Both the position numbers and the translations under genes were made by a program. Below the pieces are notes generated by a model. The model was not told where the DNA came from. It saw nothing but the letters and a program-made list of their open reading frames with translations, and searched no databases. From positions 174,666,994 to 174,730,993 of the forward strand of contig NC_085141.1 in assembly GCF_024139115.2 (NCBI RefSeq): a stretch of 64,000 nucleotides of DNA, read 5' to 3'. Shown in pieces: positions 1 through 12,663 of the stretch (position 1 is the first letter of the stretch; each line of letters begins with the position of its first letter). The DNA is from Armigeres subalbatus (taxonomy: Eukaryota > Arthropoda > Insecta > Diptera > Culicidae).

Positions 1-845
1 GTTCTTTCTTAGATATTGAAGAAGCTTTCGATAACGCTTCTTATTCGTCAATGGATCGTGCTATGAAGAAAATAAACTTCGACATGAACATTATTAAATG
101 GATTCACACCATGCTTGCAAAAAGAAACATCTCTTCGGAGCTGGGAAGTTCGTCTATCAAAGTATAAAGTATGGGCAGCAAAAGGTTGCCCTTAAGGAGG
201 AGTCCTCTCGCCACTAATGTGGTCCATAGTTGTGAATGATCTTTTAAAAAGCTCAAAGGAAAAAGGTTTCGAGGTTGTAGGCTTTGCTGATGCTGATGAT
301 ATTGTCATCATAGTGAGGGGGAAGCTTGACAATGTCCTTTCTGAGAGAATGCAATGGGCTTTAAAATTTACCTATGTATGGTGTATTCAGGAAGGCCTTA
401 GCATCAGTCCGTCAGAAATTGTAATTGTACCATTCACTAGAAAGTGAAACTAGATCTAAAAGCTCTTAAGCTTGGAGGACTAGAAATTCAGCTTAGTGAA
501 CAGGTCAAATACCTGGGAGCCATTCTGGATTCCAAACTGAACTGGAATGCTCATATTAAATGTGCGATCGGAAAGGAAATCAGTGATCTGGATATGCTCT
601 AAAACATTTGGAAGAAAATGGGGCTTAAGCCCAAAAATGGTAAATTGAATCTACCTATACTTTCATTATAGACGATTGCACGAGCCAAAAACTCCATATA
701 AAAAAATGTAAACATTGCCCTCATGAAACTTCACTCGCCATTTGAACACGGATAAAAAAAAATTGTCGATGACGTCATGATGCAATGGTTCATTCGTTTA
801 AAACTGACATATGCTGCTCTTGTATGGTGGCCAAAAACAAAAGAG
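1..845 (+). mobile_element. Non-LTR retrotransposon RT fragment at the left edge
   Basis: Readable pieces: LDIEEAFDNASYSSMDRAMK (block A); LWSIVVNDLLKSSKEKGFEVVGFADADDIVIIVRGK (217 onward; split motif below); VKYLGAILDSKLNWNAHI; and, after an unmatched ~135-bp stretch (about 660-797), LTYAALVWWPKTKEAT. This is the palm and thumb of a jockey/R1-group RT. The catalytic FADD box reads FADADD, consistent with a 6-bp in-frame duplication of gatgct. Other frames shift near 165-215. It continues off the window. Confidence 0.7.
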
Positions 846-3800
846 GCTACTGCGTATTGTTTTGGAGAAATATCGATTTTTGAAAAAGGAGTGGCATCTC
901 ACTCGGACAGTCCGAGTCGGACTTACTCTATGCAATGCCAATACAGATAAATAGGTGGGCCATCGTAGTGAAATACATAAAAATAATAAAAAAAAGAACC
1001 AGATTTTGGAGAAGAGCAAAACGTTTTACGTACCTAGGGAAGTGGTGATTCCATTAGACATAAACAGTTTCTCAACCTAATGTGTCATCGAAAAACACTA
1101 CTGATGTTTATGTTTATTTATAGCTGACTTCGTAAACAACTGTCACAGTTTTTTTTTGTCTTTGATGATCTAGCACCTCTAAAAATTGGGGGGAACCCGC
1201 TAATTGATTTGGCACGTGAGCGCGTCATGATTTGGGGATTACGCGTTCCTGTTAATTTTGATATCTTATCAGTGCGGCTACCATGGAACATTGCAGTGTG
1301 TTTTAATTAGATTTTTCTTCGGGTCATTTACCAATTGATTTTCTGTGCTTACTTTCAAGTTACCATTAAATTCCTTCGTGAATCTAATATTTTAATCAAT
1401 GATAATTTATTGAATCAACTTTTCCATCCATAATATTCAATGAAATTTATTTAAAAATTAACAATGTTTGTTAACTTGTTAAACTTGAAAAGGATCAAAC
1501 GAGGCGGCATGTTAATGGATTCGTTACGCCTTGCTTCGGTAATTATCCAGTTAGTGAGATTCTACTTAGAGCTCCACATGCAGAGAAACACCGGCCCCTG
1601 TGTAGTATTGTTTATCTAGTTAGAAAGCAGTTGAACAGATTAGCACTGAACCTGTTCTGCCAGACAACTTGCACGCTCTCGTTTGTGCATTTTTTATGAA
1701 TGTTGCCCATTGCACTAAACTTATCCTCAACCTTGTTTGTAAATTATTTATCACTTCAGATATCACGGTCAAGTCAGGGTTAGTTTAGCGAGTCCCACCT
1801 ATGGGCCTACTCCCTCGAGCACCCGTCTATCAGTAAAGCGCCGCCGGGATCAGAACCCACCCCACTCGTAATCAATTATATCGTAGAAGGAAGTTGAAAT
1901 CGAAACTTGTCCACATTGTTGTACCATTGGTTCTGGAATCTGGTCGTGATTTGCATTTTTCCCGGACCTCCCCATATCAGCATTGCCGTTTTCGAGCTGC
2001 TCACCCCAGTCAGTGTGAGATCAACTGTCGGCGTGTTGTCGCTTATCATGATTCACTGAACAAAGAGATTCGCGAAACGTGATTACGGGGTTATGAAAAT
2101 GAAAGCGATCTACCGGACACTATATAGATTCCAACTGATCAGTACAATATGCAATGCATAGTAAATGTGAGTTTGTTAGAATGAACAGATTTCAAATATC
2201 ATAATAAGTCAAACATTGATACCCATTTAATCCTTTTCATAACTAGTGACCAGCAAGTGCAAACATTTCCTAACCGAGCTTGATTTCATCATCCTCGTGA
2301 TTTATTACAGCCTGCTCGGAGATCATTGCCCATTGCTCTCGCAAAAATCAGCAGTCGTGTGCCAGATTTCGAAATTTTTATGTCTAATGAGCTAGGATTG
2401 AGTTTCACCATACATATTCACTTTAGTGCGACTAGGTTATAGGTAGCATCATCTTGGCGTGGTGAATCGTTATCGTTTGATTTGACTCAATGGATTCGTC
2501 ATCGACAGGGAGCAAGAGTCGAGTGGAAACAACTATCTCGTACATACACCATCGGTTGGTATTTACATGAATGTATGTAGTGTTATTTAATGCTTGGAAT
2601 GTTCTTATCGCATTTCAATTTACTATCAGGGCCGTCTATTTGGCATCGCTCTGGTAACTTACGGATTAGTGATTATCAAAAAGTTGCGTTGTAATTTCCA
2701 TATCTGGGTTGTGGGTTAAATTGGTCCGAATCTATGTAAACAATATCGACGACACTTATTGTGCTCTTAGTTTGTTTTGACGCGACAGCGATAGCTATAC
2801 CATAAACATATTATATTGCTGATCTTTGGAAACTTTGTGATCACGAATGAACTGCAAATGCCCATTAAAATATTAACATAAATCAATAATTTTGTTTTTT
2901 ATTTCAAAAGCTTAGGCAGCAAAGATGATGTTGATGTAAGCTAGAGCTCTGTTTACTATTGATGAAATAAAATTGTTTTTAAAAGATAAAGACAAAATAA
3001 AAAATTTAACGAGAACCGTACAGTCATGCGTTTGGCACATGAGCGTCTTGTGATATTTTTCGTTATAACTAAGATACAACAGTCGTCATCCAAAATCATA
3101 CGCCATCTGGCGTCACGTCGTCGCAATCTGTTATATCTGGTCGCAAAGTGCACCGTCCATCGTTGCGAATTATCAAAATGACGATTCACCCGTAGATACA
3201 CGTTATCAATATTCGATTCATTTCCTCGTGTTGCTCGCAACAAAGCGGTATATCATTTACCATTGCCTACTAATGGTTGATTGGGTAGCGCAGGATTTTT
3301 ATTGTCATTATTGCTTTTTTACGAGATACTCAGCCAACTGCTAGTTGATTTGGGAATAAAGAGCAATAATCGTAATATTTTGATTTACGTGTGCCGTTGC
3401 TAGCTAATTATAAATCGCCAGTCAGTAATCATTACATTTTTTGTTTTATTTTGATTTATATGTCACCATTGAATGTTAACATCATTCTAATATGGGTACT
3501 TAATTTGTTTTCCAATTATCGTCAGGAGCGAAGGTTAATACGCAAATTTGACTTCAACTCACATATCAATAAATAAATAAGTGTGGAAAACTTTACAAAC
3601 GCACATACCATAATTTACTAACTAACCCATACCATAAGTTCGATTCTATAGAGTACTAAAAAAAGTTATTTTTATATTTCAACAAAATCTAAGTTTAACG
3701 AAATTTTCCTCCGAATTTTTTCGATGTCGTGATCTATTTCTAGTGCTTATTTATGTTTTGCTTGTGAAGAGATGTGAAGAACATGACCTGCTTTTCAACT

Positions 3801-3849
3801 TAAGTAGTATTCTATTACCATTTCCTCAGATATTAATTGAAAGCACCCG
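846..3849. other. No recognisable gene
   Basis: AT-rich DNA with only short frames. No splice-supported coding exon, RNA gene or clear TIR element was seen. A tRNA-like stretch near 1780-1870 is too weak to call. Confidence 0.5.
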
Positions 3850-3950
3850 AAAATATCATACACCGGGGCCAAAAATCGAACCCACACCATATCCGGATTG
3901 GCAATCCTACGCCTTTGCTCACAAGGCTAACTGGAGACCCTTTCTACCAT
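3850..3950 (-). mobile_element. tRNA-derived SINE fragment (Feilai-like)
   Basis: The reverse complement carries gtctccagttagccttg, gagcaaaggcgtaggattgcc and gtgggttcgatttttgg (B box). It parallels the head of the SINE at 59063-59346. Confidence 0.6.
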
Positions 3951-4721
3951 TAAACTTAAATAATCATTGCTTGTATACCGTGAATCAGCCTAAATAGCTT
4001 CAATGCGTTTTCATTAATTATCTATTAACATCTAAGGGAACTGTTCCGTTTTCCATCTCGCTGTACATATATTCATCCCATCGCGAAAGAAATTCCGCAC
4101 CAATTTCGTCGCTTCTTTTTGCTAACATGCATGCTCACTGCTGAAAAAAATCACAAAAATAATAAACAAACAAAATACCTTTTCATTGCTTTGTTTTTCG
4201 TGAGACCAATATCGGAGCTATGAGATGAAGTCCAGAAGCAGTAACCCTATTTTGTCAGCCAATGATGCTGGTTAAACTACGTTCCTTTTCCATCATCTTC
4301 CAATATGACGCATTTTGTTTGTTAATCTTGAACTTTATTCAGTATCCCGTCAGCCAAGGTTAGTCTATTCATTTAGTTTCTGCTCGATTTGCTGCTTTTC
4401 GTTTCATGGATGGCCTAATTCGTCCTAATTTGATAAGCAAGACTGGGAAGCGGCGACAGGCGATTAATGCGTTCTCGCTAAACCACTTTGCTTTAAACTG
4501 TATTGATAAGGGCGAAAGTAGTAAACAAAAATTGAATGGTTGCACGATAGATGCACTCAAAATGTTTTACACTCACAAAATAAAAAAGCTAGGTGCATCG
4601 GTGTTCAGTAAATTTGAAATGCTTTTATTTAAACAATATAATGTTTGAGTTTCAAAAATGAAATTCAGGTAATTAACAGCTAAGTATTAAAATGAAATAA
4701 CTTCATATATCGCTGTTGGAT

Positions 4722-4864
4722 TGAGGTCCGCGACGTTAGGCATAAGGGCTTTAAGCATAAGTACGTTAGGCATAGTGGCCGTTAGGCATAATGGACGTTT
4801 GGCATAATTCTTTATATCATGGGCTGTTCTTTGGGATGTTTTATGCCTAACGTCGCGGACATCA
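4722..4864. mobile_element. 143-bp TIR element built of gttaggcata repeats
   Basis: The 24-bp ends (4722-4745 and 4841-4864) are inverted with one mismatch and contain gtccgcgacgttaggcataa. Four further degenerate copies of ttaggcata/tggcata fill the left half of the interior. Noncoding. Confidence 0.65.
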
Positions 4865-4984
4865 AACCATGTTGAGTTAAACCAATATATATTTGTTTAC
4901 AAAACCAGTTGACATTTTTGCATCGGTGCATAACTGATCTGTAATAATGCCCGATAAATTTTGTTGAATTTCATATTAAAAATT

Positions 4985-5280
4985 CCACATCCCTTCTTTC
5001 TTCTTTGATTACATCTTCTTTCTTCTTCCTTCTTTTTTGTTCATTCTTCATTCAGAATTGATCTTGCTTCGTATTGCTTGCTACTCGCTATCTCACCTAT
5101 CACATCTCACTTCCTACCAAAAACTACCCATTTCTCATTTGTCACTTCCCACTTCTTGCTTCCTCACTTCTTACTTCACTACTCACTTCTCACTTCATAC
5201 ACTTGATAAGGAAACGCATTTCAACTATTCGGCCAAATGGCATTCGACCAAATGACCCTACTAAACCGTTTTGAAACAAA
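4985..5280. repeat. Pyrimidine-rich tract followed by 'ttcggccaaatg' phrases
   Basis: CTTC/CACTTC-rich DNA ends at about 5215. It is followed by ttcggccaaatggcattcg and ccaaatgaccc, spaced about ten bases apart. The arrangement resembles the tracts at 7378-7640 and 39440-40450. Confidence 0.6.
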
Positions 5281-5739
5281 TATTGATTCTCTGTCTAGCT
5301 TCCTTTGTTATCTTTATTGCGTCTTTTTTAGATCATGAAACTCATGGTTGGGTCTCTTGTGGATCTAAAACAGCATCTCCAATGGTCGCCGGCTTTCGAC
5401 TCAGTGATTTAATCAGGGAAGTGGACCTTTAACAATTCACTCGTTGTATCGCTGGGCTCTACAGTGAGCGTACCATCCGTCATTCGGAGGCTTCCACACC
5501 GTAGGAGTGGTCTTTCGAGGAAGGTTGATTTCGAGAACTCATGATTTCTGTGTGGCTCTTCTCATTTGTTGTAGTTTGACAGAGTCCTTCTGTATAGGCC
5601 TTAATCAGCGGAAAGTTTGCTGCGGTTGAACCCCCTTTGCCCGCGGTCTAAGCTTCTCAAGAGTTTTGTTCCATCTCTGCTCAAATTAGTTGATTTCGAG
5701 TTTGGGTAGCTCTCTTAAAATGCATTAAGAAGGATTTTG

Positions 5740-5820
5740 AAAAAAGGGTCTTGGTGACCTTGTGCCACTACTTCTGCCCCATAACCAGGAGACCAAGGGT
5801 TCGATCCCTGACCCTTTCTG
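5740..5820 (+). repeat. tRNA-like SINE head, weak
   Basis: gaccaagggttcgatccctgacc has a good B box and a short flanking stem. No matching copy was found in the window. Confidence 0.25.
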
Positions 5821-6111
5821 ACAAATGTCTAGAGAACTAAACTACTAACTACGCTGAAAAGTTATTCGATTGGTTTTCTCCTGCTGGAGACTACTCGGAT
5901 TACTTTAAAGTTTGGTTTATTACTTGGTTCGCTTGAATTGTGCGCTTGATAATTCACTTGTGGTTTCGTATCACTAATATACTCCTTGGTGAAAGGAAGA
6001 GAGTGCTGGAGAAGTGGAAGAATGAGTTTACAAAATGTTAACATGCTTCATATTTGAATATTCTAAGAATTAGTGCTCACTGCGAGGAAACGTGGATGAG
6101 GAATCTAAAAT

Positions 6112-6180
6112 GGTCTGCATGGTTTTTTTTTTTTTTTTTTTTTTTTGTCTTTATTAAAGAGACTTTCAGGGTCTGCATGG
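6112..6180 (-). mobile_element. Ultra-short retroposed insert with 11-bp TSD
   Basis: GGTCTGCATGG at 6112-6122 and 6170-6180 flanks only CTGAAAGTCTC, TTTAATAAAGACA and an oligo(A) of about 24 (minus strand). AATAAA lies just before the tail. It appears to be the extreme 3' end of a poly(A) retroposon. Confidence 0.75.
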
Positions 6181-7159
6181 TCTAATGCAGTTAAAACATG
6201 ACCCATGAACATGACCACATGACCATGAATAAAAACCTAGAATTATTTGGTGTTGCCTTTTTCGCGCATTACAAACGCATAAGAGACGTCAACATGGTCC
6301 TTTATACATCACTATGTTACTGCTTTGGCAAAAAGTATGAGAAATCTCATTAAAAACAAAAACAAATGTATTTTGCAAAGTATGAAATTCATTTTGCAAA
6401 GAAAAATCTCAGAACCAATTAGTTGCGACTTTCTCAAGCTACAGTATTGGGATTTATCATTCTCCCTGGAAATCAATGTTTTGTTCGCTATATCATCGAA
6501 TGTATATTCATGCTTCTTCTCAGATGTGGAGAAATATCCACAGGAAATTTTTAATTGGCGCACCTGCATAATTATCTGTACAGCAACTTTCAATTCGCCA
6601 TGGGCGCCTCCGTAATCCTAGTTAGTAGTTGATGCTCCGGGTTTAGATTTTATATATCCCAACGAAGAGTTTTTCCTCAATGAAAACACTCGGTCACTGC
6701 AAAAACAGAAAAAAAGTGTTTCTTCTAGTGAACGTGGGAGCTTATCTGGGCAATTGGCAAGTAGGAGAAAAACTGTCGAGCGGTTTGATCCGAACAGTTT
6801 TCCGATCTCATTAGTCAGAACTTGTGTCGGAATCAAATCAAGGGAAATAACCATTGCCCGTCGTGGACTATGGTTGTAATGCAAACTAAGAGGAAGAAGA
6901 AGAAGTAGAAGAGAAATGTGCCTTGTTTGTAACCGAACGCAAATTTCAATGCATAATTTTTTCCTGGTTTCAGTTGAATGCTTACACATGTTAGGGGATA
7001 CCGGGACTGGTTGACCGAGTTTCGCTTTCGGAATGTCTATATCCAATCTGGTTAGACTTTTTGAAAAACAGTTTGCGCTGTCATAAATATACAAGTCTTG
7101 ACCATATATGTCAAGGGGCTTTCAAAGTCTCCACCAAAGCAATAAGGTAATTAGAGGTA

Positions 7160-7338
7160 GGGGGAATGACGGCTTTGGCAGGTTTGGTTCTATTATTGGC
7201 AGGGGCTCACTATGCTCAAATTTGGCCTAAGCATTCTTTGCATATCAAAGAATATTGTGGCCAAATTTCATAAAATTTGGTCGACAAAAACCCCCCTGCC
7301 AATAATAGCACAAAACCTGCCAAAGTCGTCTTTTCCCC
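7160..7338. mobile_element. TA-flanked MITE, GGGGGAATGACGGCTTTGG family, copy A
   Basis: TA at 7158-7159 and 7339-7340. The ends GGGGGAATGACGGCTTTGGC and GGGGAAAAGACGACTTTGGC (right end reversed) are inverted. The interior matches 8747-8909 in opposite orientation. Confidence 0.75.
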
Positions 7339-7377
7339 TATATGTCAATAAAGTAGTTGAATAAGATTAGATTAGGT

Positions 7378-7640
7378 ACCTGACGAAAGAAAGAAGGAAG
7401 GAGGAAGAAATATGAGGGAGGGTGGAAGAAAGAAAAAGGAAGGAGAAAGAAGACATAAAAGAGAGAGGAAGACAGAAGAAGGAGGAGAGACAGAAGAAGA
7501 ATGGATAAAAGAGGAAGAAGGAAGAAAGATGAAGGAAGGAGAGAAAGAAGAAGAAAGTCCCTTTCGATGTTTTGTGTTTTTCGACCATTTGAATCAAAAG
7601 ATTGAAGGCCAAAAGGTCGATAGGTGGAAAAGACAAAAGG
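7378..7640. repeat. Polypurine (GAA/GGA) tract with 'aaaaggtcga' phrases
   Basis: 7380-7555 is nearly all A/G on the plus strand. It is followed by aaggccaaaaggtcg and acaaaaggttgaca. Charged and Lys/Glu-rich frames through it are artefacts. Confidence 0.75.
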
Positions 7641-8104
7641 TTGACAGTACAAATAGTCTAATAGACAGAGATTGGAAGTTTCATTCATTAACCATAGGTT
7701 GTTCTTACCAGTTATGGCTTATATTTTAAACAGACGCTATTCTTTAGAGTTTACTCAACCCTCTAGCACTCAATTTTTTTATTTAGCTCAAAATCAATAT
7801 TTTGCTTTCCAAAACCGATCTGAACACATTCTGGAAAAAAATGAATTTGCGATGTATCATTACTCTATAAAATGTATCGTCTTTTGAGCATATAAAAATA
7901 AAATTATTATCACTAGAAGATGGTATGTTAAGCCAAAAATGATATATTTCGAAAAATCATTTTGATGAAAATGAGTGAAGTTTCAGGATCTTACATTTCG
8001 GTAAGGAACACTTTGATTAGAATATTGATTTGACAAAAGGAAAAAAGGAAAAAATCTAGAAAGAAAAAAATATCAGATAAAACACAAATAAATGCAAAAG
8101 AATG

Positions 8105-8420
8105 GTTGTATAACACTCTCGACGTTTTTCCTCATTTTTGTAATTTCGACCTTTTGTCCTACAACCGTAATTTATATCTTTATAGTCTTTCCGACTTTTT
8201 TACTTTGGGGTCGTTCAAAAATGATGTCACAGGTTTTAAGGGCGGAGGGGGTCTAAGATTTTGTGACAGTACATATACAAAAAAGCGTGACAGAGGAGGA
8301 GGGGGTGTCTCGAGATCTCAAAAAGTAGTGGACCTCATATTTGAATCGCCCCTCTACTTTTTGTTTCGATCTTTTGTTCTTCGATTTTTTGGTCTTCGAC
8401 CTTTTGTCCTACAACCATCC
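8105..8420. repeat. Degenerate 'cgaccttttgtcc' phrase repeat around a G-rich MITE fragment
   Basis: cgaccttttgtcctacaacc occurs at 8149-8168 and 8398-8417, with related cgatcttttg copies between. Between them, gggtcgttcaaaaatgatgtcac begins a G-rich palindromic MITE-like stretch of about 130 bp. Confidence 0.45.
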
Positions 8421-8557
8421 TCTCCACCACTCAGCTGTTTCTTGATTCTCACAGATGAGAACCATGTAGCCGGAATTTTAGATGTGCTTTATTTTTTTTT
8501 TTCGAGTCGTTTCGCTGATGTACTACTCTGAGAAGTAATGTTTCTTGAAGTAGGCTA

Positions 8558-8677
8558 AGGGAGGTATTTTGGACCACCAGTTCGACGGCTCATATTTTGG
8601 ACCACTAAGTGCAAATTCCTCTTGGTGGTCCAAAATAAGAGCCCCCGTAAAGGTGGTCCAAAATACATCCTTTGCCC
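8558..8677. mobile_element. 120-bp foldback MITE with 'tattttggaccacc' ends
   Basis: TA duplicates flank ends containing tattttggaccacc / ggtggtccaaaata. A second inverted pair, atattttggaccac / gtggtccaaaataag, lies inside. Confidence 0.6.
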
Positions 8678-8746
8678 TAGTTCCAGTCAAGCTGTAGTGA
8701 GTTGGACATTTTGAAAGGCTTTGGGTGTTATTCTGACTATTACATA

Positions 8747-8909
8747 GGGGGAAAGACGGCTTTGGCAGGTTTTGTCGACCAAATTTTATTAAATTTGGTC
8801 ACAATATTCTTTGATAAGCAAAGAATGCTTAGGCCAAATTTGAGCATAGTCAGTCATAAAAACCCCCTGCCAATAATAGAACAAAACCTGCCAAAGCCGT
8901 CATTCCCCC
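8747..8909. mobile_element. TA-flanked MITE, same family, copy B (inverted)
   Basis: TA at 8745-8746 and 8910-8911. The left end is GGGGGAAAGACGGCTTTGGC and the right end mirrors it. It contains the reverse complement of the caaatttggcctaagcattc block of copy A. Confidence 0.75.
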
Positions 8910-8988
8910 TAGTTAAATAGATGTTACCAGCTAATCCCTTCCTGAGTATAATGATTCCGTTTTGCAGCGACGCTCGGTGTAAGGACAT

Positions 8989-9217
8989 TTAAGGTCACTC
9001 CTTACGGAATCCAAGTTTCATAGTGCTCGCGTTTTCGGGGGCACACCACTCGATACGGAAGCAACGCACAACTGTCATTTTCATTATTTCACGCATGCTG
9101 CGACGCAGCAAAGCCAAATCAACCAAAATGACAGTTGTTCGTTGCTTCCATATCGAGTGGTGTGTCCCCGAAAACGCGAGCACATTGAAACTTGGATTCC
9201 GTGAGGAGTGTCCTTAA
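8989..9217. mobile_element. Long-TIR foldback element (about 100-bp arms)
   Basis: Left and right arms (8989-9090 and 9118-9217) are near-perfect reverse complements, including aactgtcatttt / aaaatgacagtt and cgcgttttcggg / cccgaaaacgcg. Only about 25 bp separates them. Frames on both strands are mirror artefacts. Confidence 0.8.
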
Positions 9218-9289
9218 GTGCGCTCTTTCAAATCTAAGTAGGTTTTGTTCAGGGCTTTTAGTAGAGGTGGACTCCGCGCTTTCTATTTG

Positions 9290-9440
9290 GATTGTGGATA
9301 AAGTCTTTTTCCTGTACTTTCTGCTCTCCGGAGAGTTTTGAGCTGCTTCCTCTATGAGCGCGCGAGTTTTCGAATTTGATTACTTTATTACCCGACATTC
9401 TGATTGCGTGCCCTGCCCATCTTAGCCGTCCGATTTTCGT
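9290..9440 (-). mobile_element. RTE-type LINE C-terminal fragment
   Basis: KIGRLRWAGHAIRM (9396-9437) is the motif near the C-terminus of RTE/JAM1-like polyproteins; a related KIRLRWARHVARM occurs at 22752-22790. The rest is too degraded to read. Confidence 0.5.
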
Positions 9441-10632
9441 AGTTTGGCTGATTGGAAACACGGTTTTTCCGAGAGCTAATGCAAATCGGTGTTTATTCGC
9501 TTCTTTAGTGTAAACATCAATCCGAGTCTTATTAGAAACAAATCTGTAATTTGAACATTTAGTGTTCACACTCGATGTAGAGAAGCCTCTTTCAAGAAAA
9601 TAAGTTTTCCCCAATTTTCATACGACGATTAGCTCACGTCCATCAATTTTCGTGTTGAAAAGATGTTTTCATGGTCACATTGCGTCGTTGGGAATAACGA
9701 ACATTTTGAGTGATTTAATGTCCATTGAAACTACCAGGAAACTATGTCCCAATTTGTTTCGCTTTCTCCGCAACATTCACTCCAAATACAAGTGCTTTGA
9801 CAAAATAAGACATAAAAATCGCCATTTCGCTTGAGTGGCAATCTATAAATCACACTCTCGAATGCTAATTATTCAAAGAAAACGAAGTAAATAACTATAT
9901 CCCCGATTGAAGGTTCTTGGCAGTGCGAACCATGAAGCCAGTGGCGTGGGTCGAGCGTGATCGAGAAATCATGCCCGTAGAGCAAAAAGAAAAACATGCA
10001 GTTGAAATAATGCAGATAGACGACAGCGCCTACAAATGGTGGTGTGTATGTACTTATTGCTGGAGTTTCTAAATTCGGAATTCAAAGGAGGCAGTACGCG
10101 CACACCGTTGGAAAGTTGGAAGAGATTTATGGATCAGACGTCATTTGATCTTCTCTATATTATGGCACTGACGCGTCCGAAGGGTAATTTGTTTTCGTTT
10201 TCGGCGATTTTCATTCGCTTTTTTTTGTGAAACTGGTTGAACCCATAATCTTAATTTTCGCGAGCGGTTTCTGTTTATGATGGTTCGGCGTTACCGGTAT
10301 ATTTTGCGACATCCGGTTATATCCGGTTCATTCTGCGTAGCAAAAGTGAAATTTCAATTACACAATATTTTCGTGGTATTCCTACTGAACTACTGCACTA
10401 ATGAAATCAAGGCATTTGCTTTTGTACTATGTACTACTTATTCTTAAGTCATCTGGATAAACTCAAATACAATTACACGACAGTTCAATGCTAATTTGAT
10501 CGAGTAAACATTTAGTGCACGTCACTTTTGTTTCGCTGGTTATTGCTCAGTGACAGTAAATGCATCCTGCGATATCCGCCAAGATGCATATTTCTGATAT
10601 TGATTTATGTACATGCGACCGGTGATTGTTAT

Positions 10633-10757
10633 ATTTCCCAACAATCCCGTATAAAAATCTACCAAATCCTGTATAATTGTTTATATTAGAATCTATTAAT
10701 TTCGCATATGCCCTTATACAGGTTTTGGTAGGTTCTTATACAGAATTGTTGGGGAAT
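10633..10757. mobile_element. 125-bp foldback MITE
   Basis: atttcccaacaatcccgtat at the left and atacagaattgttggggaat at the right are inverted. The similarity extends about 44 bp per arm (ctaccaaa...cctgtata). Confidence 0.65.
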
Positions 10758-12663
10758 CTAACAGTCGCTGGTTGGGTTAGGTGAGAAATTGTATATGTTT
10801 AGGTAAATTGTATGTTTATAAGTTCCATTCTGTGTGTTTATTATGCAGAACCTAACCACATAGCCCCGAATAATTGACGGGTTATTGTGCTTGACAATTG
10901 CCGCCGACTAGACCCGAAGGATGAGATGGTACAGTTTCGTCTCGGATTGAATGTACGGCATCAAATAAATGCAAAACAATCTCGCTCAACATGTTCGAAA
11001 ATAGCGGGCTACTTGTGTGTCATTATCGATTTATTTGTTTGCATTTTTTGTATTCGTTTGGGTAATTTACCTCACATTGCGTGGAATTTCGGTACGTTCC
11101 TTTGACATTATTTCGCATTGAACTTCCTTTAAACCAATTCCACCCATGTTCCGGTTCCGAGCACTTACTAAAATGGGTAACAAGACTGTATCAAATAAAG
11201 AAAAAAGTTTGCTAGGACTTGGCCATAAGTGTGGAGGAAAACAAAACCATGTCATGACAGACCGAATGTATGGTTGGGTACGATAACGTAAACAAACATA
11301 AGCTAATAATATAAACATCACATCTTTAAATTTGTTGATTGCAATTGTGACGTCGTCATGTTCGGTTTTTGAGACTTGATAGTCCGTTTGGAGACTGGAA
11401 ATTTTGCTTCACTTACCTGTCTATGTAATATACCATCAAGAGTATTCATAAAGATGTATATGTAACCGCATTTCTCGAACCCTTTCTGTGGTGCATTTTT
11501 TTCTACGGTGAACAAACCGGCTTTGAAAACTTATTTTCGTCCTACTGAGTGGCGAATTTCGCGTGAGGATGCTGCGAAAGTAAAACTCTGTATCACATCG
11601 GTTAGGTTTTTATATCTTTATCTAGCAGAAGACTACTGTTGCGAGTGGCGTAGAGAAACGTGACACAAAAATGTTGGCAACAGGCATTTGCTTAGACTAT
11701 AAACCCAAGACGACGTCGACGGCACTCCGTCGCGCAAAAATAAATATGTGCTCGTCCTATCAGTACAGTCTAGGAAAACATTGGCGGGCGGAAGAAAAGA
11801 ACCGTACGGCCTTCAGGCTCTTGGTTGAAAGCGAGTGTGTAGTTTCTTCAGTGCGTACTTCGAAGGCAAATTAACATTGCCATCTGAAATCAGAAACCCA
11901 TTGCACACAATTACTGTCATTATCCAGTCTTAAACACCGTTTTGACATTAGTTTTAAGTTATTTGCCCACAAATGTAATAAAGGGATTAATTATGTCACG
12001 AGAGTTGATCCCGACATATGTGGATTCATCCGTGAATCGCGATGTACGCGTTTCATTAATTAACTACCATTCTGTAAACCGGACATCAACGTCTGTTTCT
12101 ATTGTATTGCTCAATAAAATAAATCTTTCTCTTATCTCCTCTGAAGGAAAGAGTCTCGCGAACATTATAATTTATAAAGCGGTGAAACTCATTATCATTT
12201 AAAACGTCGCTAAGAAGGCCATCCATTACCATGAGCAGCGTTGTATGAACCAGCTGGTGTAGTACCAAAAGCAAAACAATACATAAAAATTCTAAGTCAG
12301 TCATATAATACACGAATTCTGTTTTAACATTTATTTCACATAACGGCCTGATGTGTGTTTTCTTTGCGATTGCAAATTTCATCACACAAAGGTTTATTTT
12401 AGGTGGATGAAATTGATTATTTTCTTAGTTAACCTGACCTTTAACAACTTTTTGGTATCACCTGATTTTTTTTTGATTTTTTTGTGTTTAGTTTTCGTGT
12501 TAACACAGTTTCATTGCAGCTGAAGGTCAAAATCAATTTTGGTCGACCCGTGTAAAATTTAACTTAGGTGTATCTTTGTTGATAAAACGAAGCTATGCTT
12601 GTTATCTTATGTAATATACCTAAAGCATTTGCGTTTCGATGATTCATTAGAATGAGCAGCCTG
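10758..12663. other. No recognisable gene
   Basis: Short frames only. No family motif or TIR pair was found. Confidence 0.45.

Noticed and set aside
6618..7094. 158-codon minus-strand frame
   Set aside because: No motif or family; a Leu run comes from a short purine repeat; no splice or promoter support.
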